DNA of 64,000 nt from Ridgeia piscesae (GCA_025642075.2 JAODUO010000422.1:187001-251000), one strand, 5' to 3'; shown: positions 52,901 through 64,000, counted from the first letter of the stretch. Made by a program: numbers and translations. Notes: generated from the sequence alone by a model not told the origin.

Positions 52901-55900
52901 CCTACTGACATGGTCCCTACCGACATGGTCCCTACCGACATGGTCCCTACCGACATGGTCCCTACCGACATGGTCCCTACTGACATGGTCCCTACCGACA
53001 TGGTCCCTACCGACATGGTCCCTACCGACATGGTCCCTACCGACATGGTCCCTACCGACATGGTCCCTACCGACATGGTCCCTACTGACATGGTCCCTAC
53101 CTGTGGCTGCTTTCTCTATGTAGCTAAGCTCTGTCTCAAAGTTGGCAAGATCAGGAAACTTGTCTTGCACTGTAATGACGATGAAGTGAAGCAATGTCAT
53201 CTTCTTGTCATTTGACTTGGTGTCCAGCAACTGTAAATGTAAACAATCAGGTATAAGAGCTCAATCACTTTGGCTGGCCAATCACTCACAGCAACAGCTC
53301 AAACACTTGTACGGTCACTTAGAGGGGTCATCTCAAACACGGGTCATCTCTAAAACTGTTGTTTTTGTTTCATGGTTAAACACAGTCTACAGACTGACAG
53401 GGAGTCTCGATAGGCTATCACTATACCGTTTACAAAATCCACCTTACGGCTTCTTCCAGTTACAGATGCAGTGTCTGGTTCTAGCAGACATGAAGGGGTG
53501 TCAGGTTAAGAGGTTGGCTTGTGGGAAATTGAGGTACCGGGTGCTAGAATTTAACAAATTTTAAACAATATGTGTGTGAATGAAGGCTAATTATCGTCTG
53601 AAAATGTGACTACCCTACTGGAAAAAACCTGGCAGGCAACGAAGAAAATGTTGTAATGGCCGCCTCTGGGGAACTCAAATGTGTCTTCAGTGAGCTGTGC
53701 CTATGTCACCTACACTGTTTTCTAGGTGCTTGGCTGTGCCTATGTCACCCACACTGTTCTCTGTCTGCCTGGCTGTGCCTATGTCACCCCCACTGTTCTC
53801 TGTATGCCTGGCTGTGCCTATGTCACCCACACTGTTCTCTGTATGCCTGGCTGTGCCTATGTCACCCCCACTGTTCTCTGTATGCCTGGCTGTGCCTATG
53901 TCACCCACACTGTTCTCTGTGTGCCTGGCTGTGCCTATGTCACCCCCACTGTTCTCTGTATGCCTGGCTGTGCCTATGTCACCCACACTGTTCTCTGTAT
54001 GCCTGGCTGTGCCTATGTCACCCCCACTGTTCTCTGTATGCCTGGCTGTGCCTATGTCACCCACACTGTTCTCTGTGTGCCTGGCTGTGCCTATGTCACC
54101 CACACTGTTCTCTGTGTGCCTGGCTGTGCCTATGTCACCCACACTGGTCTCTGTGTGCCTGGCTGTGCCTATGTCACCCACACTGGTCTCTGTGTGCCTG
54201 GCTGTGCCTATGTCACCCACACTGGTCTCTGTGTGCCTGGCTGTGCCTATGTCACCCACACTGTTCTCTGTGTGCCTGGCTGTGCCTATGTCACCCACAC
54301 TGTTCTCTATGTGCCTGGCTGTGCCTATGTCACACACACTGTTCTCTATGTGCCTGGCTGTGCCTATGTCACCCACACTGTTCTCTATGTGCCTGGTTGT
54401 GCCTATGTCACCCACACTGTTCTCTATGTGCCTGGTTGTGCCTATGTCACCCACACTGTTCTCTATGTGCCTGGTTGTGCCTATGTCACCCACACTGTTC
54501 TCTATGTGCCTGGCTTGTGCCTATGTCACCCACACTGTTCTCTATGTGCCTGGTTGTGCCTATGTCACCCACACTGTTCTATGTGTGCCTGGCTGTGCCT
54601 ATGTCACCCACACTGTTCTCTATGTGCCTGGTTGTGCCTATGTCACCCACACTGTTCTCTGTGTGCCTGGTTGTGCCTATGTCACCCACACTGTTCTCTA
54701 TGTGCCTGGTTGTGCCTATGTCACCCGCACTGTTCTCTGTGTGCCTGGTTGTGCCTATGTCACCCACACTGTTCTCTATGTGCCTGGTTGTGCCTATGTC
54801 ACCCACACTGTTCTCTATGTGCCTGGTGTGCCTATGTCACCCACACTGTTCTCTATGTGCCTGGTTGTGCCTATGTCACCCACACTGTTCTCTGTGTGCC
54901 TGGCTGTGCCTATGTCACCCACACTGTTCTCTGTGTGCCTGGTTGTGCCTATGTCACCCACACTGTTCTCTGTGTGCCTGGCTGTGCCTATGTCACCCGC
55001 ACTGGTCTCTGTGTGCCTGGCTGTGCCTATGTCACCCGCACTGCTCTGTGTGCCTGGCTGTGCCTATGTCACCCACACTGTTCTCTGTGTGCCTGGCTGT
55101 GCCTATGTCACCCGCACTGTTCTCTGTGTGCCTGGCTGTGCCTATGTCACCCGCACTGGTCTCTGTGTGCCTGGCTGTGCCTATGTCACCCGCACTGGTC
55201 TCTGTGTGCCTGGCTGTGCCTAGACCAGACAGGAGTCTACTCACCATGTTGAGACTCTGTAGTTTGAAGCCGTACACTCCCCCTCTCTTTGCACTGTTCA
55301 TGTAGTTGCCAAATGCCAGGATGATCTGTAACAGACAGTGTCATGACAACCACTGCGTCTTCTCTTGTCTGTGTCTGTATAGTGATGAAGCCTCACCTTC
55401 TCAGCATTTATGAACTCCAGTTGGAAATGCCTAGCATTGAATTCTCAGCATTATCATCCAGCGTATATCTTGTCTGTTCAAAAAGTAAAGGAAATAAAAA
55501 CACCTTAATGAATTGAAATACTACATTCATCTGCTTACATAGTCCGGACTTGTTCACAAGTCAAGCAAATTAAAAACATTCCTTATGTAATAGAGTGCAA
55601 TACACCCTAGCGTCATGCTTATATAGGATGTGCACTGTTACAAATACCTCAAATTTTTCCCCGCAACATTCTTAATGACATGATAACAGCATTCAGTTGC
55701 TACAACTGACAACGTCTAGTGTGCATTCTTGTACAGCATGTCACTGTCACAACATACCTGCAAGCAACTTCTTCACCTTAATGCAAACATTACAAAAGGA
55801 CATAGCTCACTGATACATGTTAGTATAGATTACAATGTCCAACAGTACAGGTCTCAGTGGAGCATCTTGTCACGCATCTGCCTAGTGGACATACATGATG

Positions 55901-58900
55901 ACATGACAGGTGCTATAACAACAGCATACCAGTAATGCTACGGAACAGTACATGAAGCAGTACAGTCCAGTGGAACATACATGTCACGATGACAGGTCTA
56001 GTGAACATACATGTCACACAGTGACAGGGTGGCCTAGTGGAGACAGTGACATGATGACACAGTGACAGGGTGGCCTAGTGGAGACAGTGACATGATGACA
56101 CAGTGACAGGGTGGCCTAGTGGAGACAGTGACATGATGACACAGTGAAGGGTGGCCTAGTGGAGACAGTGACATGATGACACAGTGACAGGGTGGCCTAG
56201 TGGAGACAGTGACATATGACGCAGTGACAGGGTGGCCTAGTGGAGACAGTGACATGATGACACAGTGACAGGGTGGCCTAGTGGAGACAGTGACATATGA
56301 CCAGTGACAGGGTGGCCTAGTGGAGACAGTGACATGATGACACAGTGACAGGGTGGCCTAGTGGAGACAGTGACATGATGACACAGTGACAGGGTGGCCT
56401 AGTGGAGACAGTGACATGATGACGCAGTGACAGGGTGGCCTAGTGGAGACAGTGACATGATGACACAGTGACAGGGTGGCCTAGTGGAGACAGTGACATG
56501 ATGACACAGTGACAGGGTGGCCTAGTGGAGACAGTGACATGATGACAGCAGTGACAGGGTGGCCTAGTGGAGACAGTGACATGATGACACAGTGACAGGG
56601 TGGCCTAGTGGAGACAGTGACATGATGACACAGTGACAGGGTGGCCTAGTGGAGACAGTGACATGATGACACAGTGACAGGGTGGCCTAGTGGAGACAGT
56701 GACATGATGACACAGTGACAGGGTGGCCTAGTGGAGACAGTGACATGATGACACAGTGACAGGGTGGCCTAGTGGAGACAGTGACATGATGACACAGTGA
56801 CAGGGTGGCCTAGTGGAGACAGTGACATGATGACACAGTGACAGGGTGGCCTAGTGGAGACAGTGACATGATGACACAGTGACAGGGTGGCCTAGTGGAG
56901 ACAGTGACATGATGACGCAGTGACAGGGTGGCCTAGTGGAGACAGTGACATGATGACACAGTGACAGGGTGGCCTAGTGGAGACAGTGACATGATGACGC
57001 AGTGACAGGGTGGCCTAGTGGAGACAGTGACATGATGACGCAGTGACAGGGTGGCCTAGTGGAGACAGTGACATGATGACACAGTGACAGGGTGGCCTAG
57101 TGGAGACAGTGACATGATGACGCAGTGACAGGGTGGCCTAGTGGAGACAGTGACATAATGACGCAGTGACAGGGTGGCCTAGTGGAGACAGTGACATGAT
57201 GACCAGTGACAGGGTGGCCTAGTGGAGACAGTGACATGATGACGCAGTGACAGGGTGGCCTAGTGGAGACAGTGACATGATGACGCAGTGACAGGGTGGC
57301 CTAGTGGAGACAGTGACATGATGACGCAGTGACAGGGTGGCCTAGTGGAGACAGTGACATGATGACGCAGTGACAGGGTGGCCTAGTGGAGACAGTGACA
57401 TGATGACACAGTGACAGGGTGGCCTAGTGGAGACAGTGACATGATGACGCAGTGACAGGGTGGCCTAGTGGAGACAGTGACATGATGACGCAGTGACAGG
57501 GTGGCCTAGTGGAGACAGTGACATGATGACGCAGTGACAGGGTGGCCTAGTGGAGACAGTGACATGATGACGCAGTGACAGGGTGGCCTAGTGGAGACAG
57601 TGACATGATGACGCAGTGACAGGGTGGCCTAGTGGAGACAGTGACATGATGACGCAGTGACAGGGTGGCCTAGTGGAGACAGTGACATGATGACGCAGTG
57701 ACAGGGTGGCCTAGTGGAGACAGTGACATGATGACGCAGTGACAGGGTGGCCTAGTGGAGACAGTGACATGATGACGCAGTGACAGGGTGGCCTAGTGGA
57801 GACAGTGACATGATGACGCAGTGACAGGGTGGCCTAGTGGAGACAGTGACATGATGACGCAGTGACAGGGTGGCCTAGTGGAGACAGTGACATGATGACG
57901 CAGTGACAGGGTGGCCTAGTGGAGACAGTGACATGATGACGCAGTGACAGGGTGGCCTAGTGGAGACAGTGACATGATGACGCAGTGACAGGGTGGCCTA
58001 GTGGAGACAGTGACAATGATGACGCAGTGACAGGGTGGCCTAGTGGAGACAGTGACACAATGACGCAGTGACAGGGTGGCCTAGTGGAGACAGTGACATG
58101 ATGACGCAGTGACAGGGTGGCCTAGTGGAGACAGTGACATAATGACGCAGTGACAGGGTGGCCTAGTGGAGACAGTGACATGATGACACAGTGACAGGGT
58201 GGCCTAGTGGAGACAGTGACATGATGACGCAGTGACAGGGTGGCCTAGTGGAGACAGTGACATAATGACGCAGTGACAGGGTGGCCTAGTGGAGACAGTG
58301 ACACAATGACGCAGTGACAGGGTGGCCTAGTGGAGACAGTGACACAATGACGCAGTGACAGGGTGGCCTAGTGGAGACAGTGACATGATGACGCAGTGAC
58401 AGGGTGGCCTAGTGGAGACAGTGACATAATGACGCAGTGACAGGGTGGCCTAGTGGAGACAGTGACATGATGACGCAGTGACAGGGTGGCCTAGTGGAGA
58501 CAGTGACATAATGACGCAGTGACAGGGTGGCCTAGTGGAGACAGTGACATAATGACGCAGTGACAGGGTGGCCTAGTGGAGACAGTGACATGATGACGCA
58601 GTGACAGGGTGGCCTAGTGGAGACAGTGACATGATGACGCAGTGACAGGGTGGCCTAGTGGAGACAGTGACATGATGACGCAGTGACAGGGTGGCCTAGT
58701 GGAGACAGTGACATGATGACGCAATGACAGGGTGGCCTAGTGGAGACAGTGACATGATGACGCAATGACAGGGTGGCCTAGTGGAGACAGTGACATAATG
58801 ACGCAATGACAGGGTGGCCTAGTGGAGACAGTGACATAATGACGCAGTGACAGGGTGGCCTAGTGGAGACAGTGACATGATGACGCAGTGACAGGGTGGC

Positions 58901-61900
58901 CTAGTGGAGACAGTGACATGATGACGCAATGACAGGGTGGCCTAGTGGAGACAGTGACATAATGACGCAATGACAGGGTGGCCTAGTGGAGACAGTGACA
59001 CAATGACGCAATGACAGGGTGGCCTAGTGGAGACAGTGACACAATGACGCAATGACAGGGTGGCCTAGTGGAGACAGTGACACAATGACGCAGTGACAGG
59101 GTGGCCTAGTGGAGACAGTGACACAATGACGCAATGACAGGGTGGCCTAGTGGAGACAGTGACACAATGACGCAATGACAGGGTGGCCTAGTGGAGAGAG
59201 TGACACAATGACGCAATGACAGGGTGGCCTAGTGGAGAGTGACATGATGACGCAATGACAGGGTGGCCTAGTGGAGACAGTGACATGATGACGCAATGAC
59301 AGGGTGGCCTAGTGGAGACAGTGACATAATGACGCAATGACAGGGTGGCCTAGTGGAGACAGTGACACAAAGTATAAAGTTGTAAGGACAGGTGATGGTG
59401 TGCCGTGGTGAGTTAGAGATGTCACTCACGGGTTGCAGATGTTGTTGTGTATCAAAGAAGTTGCCGATGTAACTCATGATGTGAAGTTTTTGTGACAGTC
59501 TCTCAACCTTCAGCAACTGTCAAAGACAAGCAGAGCAATGTCACATTCTAGAACGTCCTACATATGGTATTGACACAACACTACAGCAAAACTGAGTCAG
59601 TCTAATCGAAGTGTTGACAAGTCTAAATAACATGTTACCTAGACAGATTTTACATTGATCATGAACTAATAGCTGTATTCGTAACAGGTTCCTACATAGA
59701 TAATGAACTACTATGAACTATTGGCTGTTTTCACAAAAGATTTCTACACTGATCAGTGTTCACAAGAGGTTCCTACACTGATCATGAACTATGAACTAGT
59801 GACTGTGTTCACAAGAGGTTCCTACATTGATCATGAACTATGAACTAGTGGTTGTGTTCACAAGAGGTTCCTACACTGATCATGAACTATGAACTAGTGA
59901 CTGTGTTCACAAGAGGTTCCTACATTGATCATGAACTATGAACTAGTGGTTGTGTTCACAAGAGGTTCCTACATTGATCATGAACTATGAACTAGTGGTT
60001 GTGTTCACAAGAGGTTCCTACATTGATCATGAACTATGAACTAGTGGTTGTGTTCACAAGAGGTTCCTACACTGATCATGAACTATGAACTAGTGACTGT
60101 GTTCACAAGAGGTTCCTACACTGATCATGAACTATGAACTAGTGACAGTGTTCACAAGAGGTTCCTACACTGATCATGAACTATGAACTAGTGACTGTGT
60201 TCACAAGAGGTTCCTACACAGATCATGAACTATGAACTAGTGACTGTGTTCACAAGAGGTTCCTACACTGATCATGAACTATGAACTAGTGATAGTGTTC
60301 ACAAGAGGTTCCTACACTGATCATGAACTATGAACTAGTGACTGTGTTCACAAGAGGTTCCTACACAGATCATGAACTATGAACTAGTGACTGTGTTCAC
60401 AAGAGGTTCCTACACTGATCATGAACTATGAACTAGTGACAGTGTTCACAAGAGGTTCCTACACTGATCATGAACTATGAACTAGTGACTGTGTTCACAA
60501 GAGGTTCCTACACTGATCATGAACTATGAACTAGTGACAGTGTTCACAAGAGGTTCCTACACTGATCATGAACTATGAACTAGTGACTGTGTTCACAAGA
60601 GGTTCCTACACTGATCATGAACTATGAACTAGTGACTGTGTTCACAAGAGGTTCCTACACTGATCATGAACTATGAACTAGTGACTGTGTTCACAAGAGG
60701 TTCCTACACTGATCATGAACTATGAACTAGTGACTGTGTTCACAAGAGGTTCCTACACTGATCATGAACTATGAACTAGTGACTGTGTTCACAAGAGGTT
60801 CCTACACTGATCATGAACTATGAACTAGTGACTGTGTTCACAAGAGGTTCCTACACTGATCATGAACTATGAACTAGTGACTGTGTTCACAAGAGGTTCC
60901 TACACTGATCATGAACTTGTCCTCATCAGACAGGATGTCAATTGGCTTCTTGTCGCGCTCATAGTCACGGTACAGTTTAATCTCCTGGTCGTTGGGGATG
61001 ACACGCTGGAGGATCTCCACCTTCTCCAGTGACAACGTCTTCAGATCCAGACTGAAATACACGGATTATCAGTGAGGATCATCAGTGAGGATTATCAGTG
61101 AGGATTATCAGTGAGGATCATCAGTGAGGATCATCAGTGAGGATTATCAGTGAGGATCATCAGTGAGGATCACCAATAAAATACATGCTCATGAAACAGC
61201 ATGTTCACAAAGACTGTCATCTCACAAAAACATACTGAGAGATAATCTCAAAAGACCATTAACAAAATCTGTTATTACAGATAACATATTAACATGATTT
61301 CTAGTCTAAAAGCAAACTATTTTAAACACCTGTGCAGTGCAGATCATTTGTCTAAAAACATATTGATTTTCGAGGATATTGGCGCATAAGAAGTTATTAT
61401 TATTATTATTATTATATTCACAAAGGTTATTTGGGATATGAATAAATTAAAATCTTCTGTGGAAGACAGTTAATTATTAAAACATCACACATATCAGCCT
61501 TACCTATTAATGGCCCGGATCAGCTGTTCATTGGTAAAGTCTATTTTTCGTCTTGTAATAGCTGTGAAAAAGGAAGGCAGAAAATGAGATGACGACGCAT
61601 CAAACTGCCAGCAATGTCAGTATAGCAAGGTCCCTACGTGTTTAGACTGTACAATACAAACTCAACAATCAAACATGTTATTCTGAGTGTATTCTGTGTG
61701 CCTGGAATGATAACTGCCTGGGACATATTCAATGAAAATATTTAGTGAAACAGAGCATACAGTATACATTCAATTATTGTAATAACCGTTTCCATTCCGT
61801 CATGTATTTTGTATTATATTTATGATTATTTGAGAAATGTAGCCTTTATTAGTTTTCCAAATTATATTTTATCAATGCCATGTGTGTCTGTAATTTCTCA

Positions 61901-64000
61901 ATGGACTATGAATTAACTTTAAATAAATAAAACTAAAATGTAGACAAAACGATGACTCCATCAGATGGTTTACACGATTGTCTTCAATTGTAATTTACTG
62001 TCACTTCAAATACAATTATACATGTATCTAGGTGGATGTGGATTACACACACATTGAAGACATCCTTACCGACATTCCTGATTCTGTTGGGGTCAAGTAG
62101 CGAGACTGTCTCGGGGCGTTTACTGGCCCGCCGGGAGAAGGTAGGGGTGCCATCAGCCATGTCGTCGGAGGCAACCTCACCCCCACCCAGTTTGAACTCC
62201 TCCTCAAAGCGTGGGAAGTCTATCACCTGCAACGAGTGTCACTGCTTCAGTTAGACGTGTCACACACAAAGGACATGTCTCACTGGGTTGCCCACATGTT
62301 GGTGGCTTTGAGCAGTGTCGTTGTACAAAATCAATGTTTGTCAATGTTTTTCAGGCAACACTTTGTCGCATGATAACACACGATTATATATTGTGCACAT
62401 TTTTATGATTGATAATCACTGCGATTTGTCTTTTTTAACTCTAATCATTCCCGCTTTGATGAAAGGTTTTCACTGACAATGAACTCAAAACTGGGGTAAA
62501 CTGTTACATCAAACACAACCAAATTGAATTGTTCACGTCCTCATTTGCAAACCTGCGATTTACCTGCTGTTGTCTGCAATAAGTGCTGCACGAGCAGTCA
62601 ACAAATTGAACAACAATTGCTTGTGTAAACTAGCAGTAACAAGTTGTCTCTTTCATTTTAAACCCAGACTCCTGCCAGAATGATTCCATTTTGTGTAAAA
62701 TTTGCATATATGTATAATTACAAATAACAACATAACTAACATTAACATATTTTATATGTTTATATATTTAGTCACACTGAAATATGCCATAGTTAGCTCA
62801 ATTTTGATGTTACCATTGGTGAGACATGTATACATAGCAAAGTACAACCGTGTGGAGAAACATGTGATTTACCTTGTACAGTCTCTCATCGTTGAGGTCT
62901 GGGACATGTGACATACCTTGTACAGTCTCTCATCGTCGAGATCTGAGACATGTGACTTACCTTGTACAGTCTCTCATCGTTGAGGTCTGGGACATGTGAC
63001 TTACCTTTTACAGTCTCTAATCATCGAGATCTGAGACACGTGACTTACCTTGTACAGTCTCTAATCATCGAGATCTGAGACACGTGACTTACCTTGTACA
63101 GTCTCTCATCGTTGAGGTCTGGGACATGTGACTTACCTTTTACAGTCTCTCATCGTTGAGGTCTGAGACATGTGACTTACCTTGTACAGTCTCTCATCAT
63201 CGAGATCTGAGACATGTGACTTACCTTGTACAGTCTCTCATCGTTGAGGTCTGAGACATGTGACTTACCTTGTACAGTCTCTCATCATCGAGATCTGAGA
63301 CATGTGACTTACCTTGTACAGTCTCTCATCGTTGAGGTCTGAGACATGTGACTTACCTTGTACAGTCTCTCATCGTCGAGGTCTGAGACATGTGACTTAC
63401 CTTGTACAGTCTCTCATCATCAAGATCTGAGACACGTGACTTACCTTGTACAGTCTCTCATCGTCGAGGTCTGAGACATGTGACTTACCTTGTACAGTCT
63501 CTCATCGTCGAGGTCTGAGACATGTGACTTACCTTGTACAGTCTCTCATCGTTGAGGTCTGAGACATGTGACTTACCTTGTACAGTCTCTCATCATCGAG
63601 ATCTGAGACACGTGACTTACCTTGTACAGTCTCTCATCGTCGAGGTCTGAGACATGTGACTTACCTTGTACAGTCTCTCATCGTCGAGGTCTGAGACATG
63701 TGACTTACCTTGTACAGTCTCTCATCGTTGAGGTCTGAGACATGTGACTTACCTTGTACAGTCTCTCATCATCGAGAACTGAGACACGTGGCTTACCTTG
63801 TACAGTCTCTCATCATCGAGATCTGAGACACGTGACTTACCTTGTACAGTCTCTCATCATCGAGATCTGAGACACGTGACTTACCTTGTACAGTCTCTCA
63901 TCGTTGAGGTCTGAGACATGTGACTTACCTTGTACAGTCTCTCATCATCGAGATCTGAGACACGTGACTTACCTTGTACAGTCTCTCATCATCGAGGTCT
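49901..64000 (-). CDS. FMNL: Formin-like protein (FMNL/FRL group): 3' part of the gene covering FH2 and the C-terminal tail; 5' part outside the window
   Basis: Formins nucleate and elongate actin filaments through a dimeric FH2 domain. Exons in gene order: one ending AAG|GTAAGT in the 44-bp array (62866 or higher), 62070-62226, 61504-61561, 60904-61051, 59430-59516, 55245-55325, 53101-53230, 52089-52261, 51514-51615, 50844-50957, 50421-50526, 49901-49998 (TAG). All found junctions are in phase. FMNL hallmarks: [94 protein letters not shown]. The tail [15 protein letters not shown] is DAD-like, suggesting Rho-type autoinhibition. About 23 residues expected between HLQP and [10 protein letters not shown] (between 55325 and 59430) were not found. 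Five of eleven introns start with minisatellites. GBD, FH3 and FH1 lie beyond 64000. Confidence 0.93.
51285..51336 (+). repeat. interspersed repeat end with (ATT)n tail, copy 1
   Basis: ATATTGATCTTCAAAGATAC then TGGCACATGAAAAGTC, ending in (ATT)n. It matches 61360-61415 in the same orientation; both are in FMNL introns. A shared end plus a short simple-repeat tail suggests SINE or LINE 3' ends. Confidence 0.55.
52262..52700. repeat. degenerate TACATGACACAGTGACAC-type tandem repeat
   Basis: Poorly conserved copies with irregular spacing fill the intron just upstream (minus strand) of the acceptor of FMNL exon 52089-52261. They look like an old, decayed array. Confidence 0.6.
52849..53100 (-). 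repeat. 15-bp minisatellite made of the FMNL exon 53101-53230 splice donor (about 17 copies)
   Basis: Minus-strand unit: GGTAGGGACCATGTC. The exon ends GCCACAG|GTAGGG at 53101/53100, and the same GTAGGG returns every 15 nt. Variants AGTAGGG and TGGTAGGG keep the GT. The unit is a multiple of three and open in the exon frame, where it reads as repeats of Gly-Arg-Asp-His-Val. Confidence 0.96.
53690..55222 (-). repeat. 39-bp minisatellite at the 5' end of an FMNL intron (about 39 copies)
   Basis: Minus-strand unit: GACATAGGCACAGCCAGGCA followed by CACAGAGAACAGTGTGGGT. It starts about 22 nt after the GTGAGT donor at 55244. The unit length is divisible by three and free of stops, so it gives 270-550-codon frames in several frames and on both strands; these are artefacts. 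Variants (GGTT for GGCT, CGC for CAC, TGGTCTC for TGTTCTC) are grouped along the array. Confidence 0.97.
56029..59372 (-). repeat. 41-bp minisatellite at the 5' end of an FMNL intron (about 81 copies)
   Basis: Plus-strand unit: GTGACAGGGTGGCCTAGTGG followed by AGACAGTGACATGATGACGCA. It is the largest array in the window at 3.3 kb. On the minus strand it begins about 57 nt after the GTGAGT donor at 59429. Variants change along it: GACACA at the left, GACGCA in the middle, and CAATGACGCAATGAC from about 58720 to the right end, next to the exon. Confidence 0.97.
59690..60917 (-). repeat. 49-bp minisatellite overlapping the FMNL exon 60904-61051 splice donor (about 25 copies)
   Basis: Plus-strand unit: AACTATGAACTAGTGACTGT, then GTTCACAAGAGGTTCCTACA, then CTGATCATG. 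The true exon end reads AAGTTCATGATCAGT|GTAGGA on the minus strand. Each unit repeats AGTTCATGATCAGTGTAGGA, so the last 14 nt of the exon and the donor are copied throughout. Copies near the exon are almost identical; those beyond about 59800 are diverged. Confidence 0.96.
61064..61172. repeat. 13-bp tandem repeat beside an FMNL acceptor (about 8 copies)
   Basis: Copies of GATTATCAGTGAG/GATCATCAGTGAG lie immediately upstream (minus strand) of the TATTTCAG acceptor of exon 60904-61051. Confidence 0.92.
61360..61415 (+). repeat. interspersed repeat end with (ATT)n tail, copy 2
   Basis: ATATTGATTTTCGAGGATAT then TGGCGCATAAGAAGTT and (ATT)n. It matches 51285-51336 with scattered substitutions. 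Confidence 0.55.
62866..64000 (-). repeat. 44-bp minisatellite made of an FMNL exon end plus splice donor (about 26 copies, runs off the window)
   Basis: Minus-strand unit: GTAAGTCACATGTCTCAGAC followed by CTCGATGATGAGAGACTGTACAAG. Its second part encodes DLDDERLYK, the residues expected just before [11 protein letters not shown] in FMNL, and AAG|GTAAGT is the matching phase-0 donor. So each unit holds 26-29 nt of coding-like sequence, a strong 5' splice site and a TCTCAG 3'-site look-alike. It is not clear which copy is the real exon end; it may lie outside the window. Copies at 62866-63060 are the most diverged. Confidence 0.95.

Noticed and set aside
53656..55305. Cys/Trp/His-rich frames of 508-549 codons
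   Set aside because: Frames in all three plus frames and the minus strand of a stop-free 39-bp repeat lying inside an FMNL intron.
55387..55465. Candidate missing FH2 exon with TTTTTGAACAG acceptor and AAG|GTGAGG donor
   Set aside because: The frame that fits the phase contains a TAA, and the translation does not resemble the expected FH2 segment.
62866..64000. CRISPR array (regular direct repeats)
   Set aside because: Units are contiguous with no unique spacers, the host is a eukaryote, and the unit is a formin exon end.

Overview
This is an animal nuclear genome window. It has GT-AG split genes, long AT-rich introns and intergenic DNA, fossil transposons, and a very large amount of tandem repeat. 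Three genes are identified and one is unrecognised: SPAG6/PF16 (central apparatus of motile cilia), a formin of the FMNL/FRL group, a CISD3-type two-CDGSH iron-sulfur protein, and a low-complexity protein with no recognised family. Gene content and the basic C-terminal tail of the formin suggest a marine invertebrate, probably a lophotrochozoan such as a mollusc; this is inference.

Layout. 1-2425: 23-bp minisatellite. 2430-5950: non-coding, with a 31-bp array at 4907-5217. 5950-8585: composite 41/23/21-bp array, starting just past the last visible exon of the unrecognised minus-strand gene (8599-10872). 12371-14398: 56-bp array. 14400-23875: non-coding DNA with a tRNA-like SINE candidate and an 812-bp pogo/Tigger-type element with TA target-site duplication (20775-21586). 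23876-24889: last two coding exons of CISD3 (minus). 24900-35450: non-coding, with very long simple repeats. 35990-37560: broken non-LTR retrotransposon. 38186-46318: complete SPAG6 in ten coding exons (plus, 507 aa). 46319-49900: intergenic space between two convergent genes. 49901 to the window end: 3' part of FMNL (minus).

The most striking pattern is the position of the minisatellites. At least seven arrays, in three genes and on both strands, begin at or within about 60 nt of the 5' splice site of an intron. Five lie in FMNL (15-, 39-, 41-, 49- and 44-bp units), one in SPAG6 (33 bp) and one in the unrecognised gene. In four of them (15, 33, 44 and 49 bp) each unit carries the GT donor itself, and in three (33, 44, 49 bp) also an exon-end-like sequence, so the genes hold tens of near-identical candidate 5' splice sites side by side. 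In the 15-bp array all alternative donors keep the reading frame; in the others, slipping downstream brings an early stop. I regard this as the best candidate for a previously undescribed phenomenon here.

The genes do not form a pathway. SPAG6 acts in the axoneme, FMNL in actin assembly and CISD3 in mitochondrial iron-sulfur biology. They share only the repeat-rich environment.
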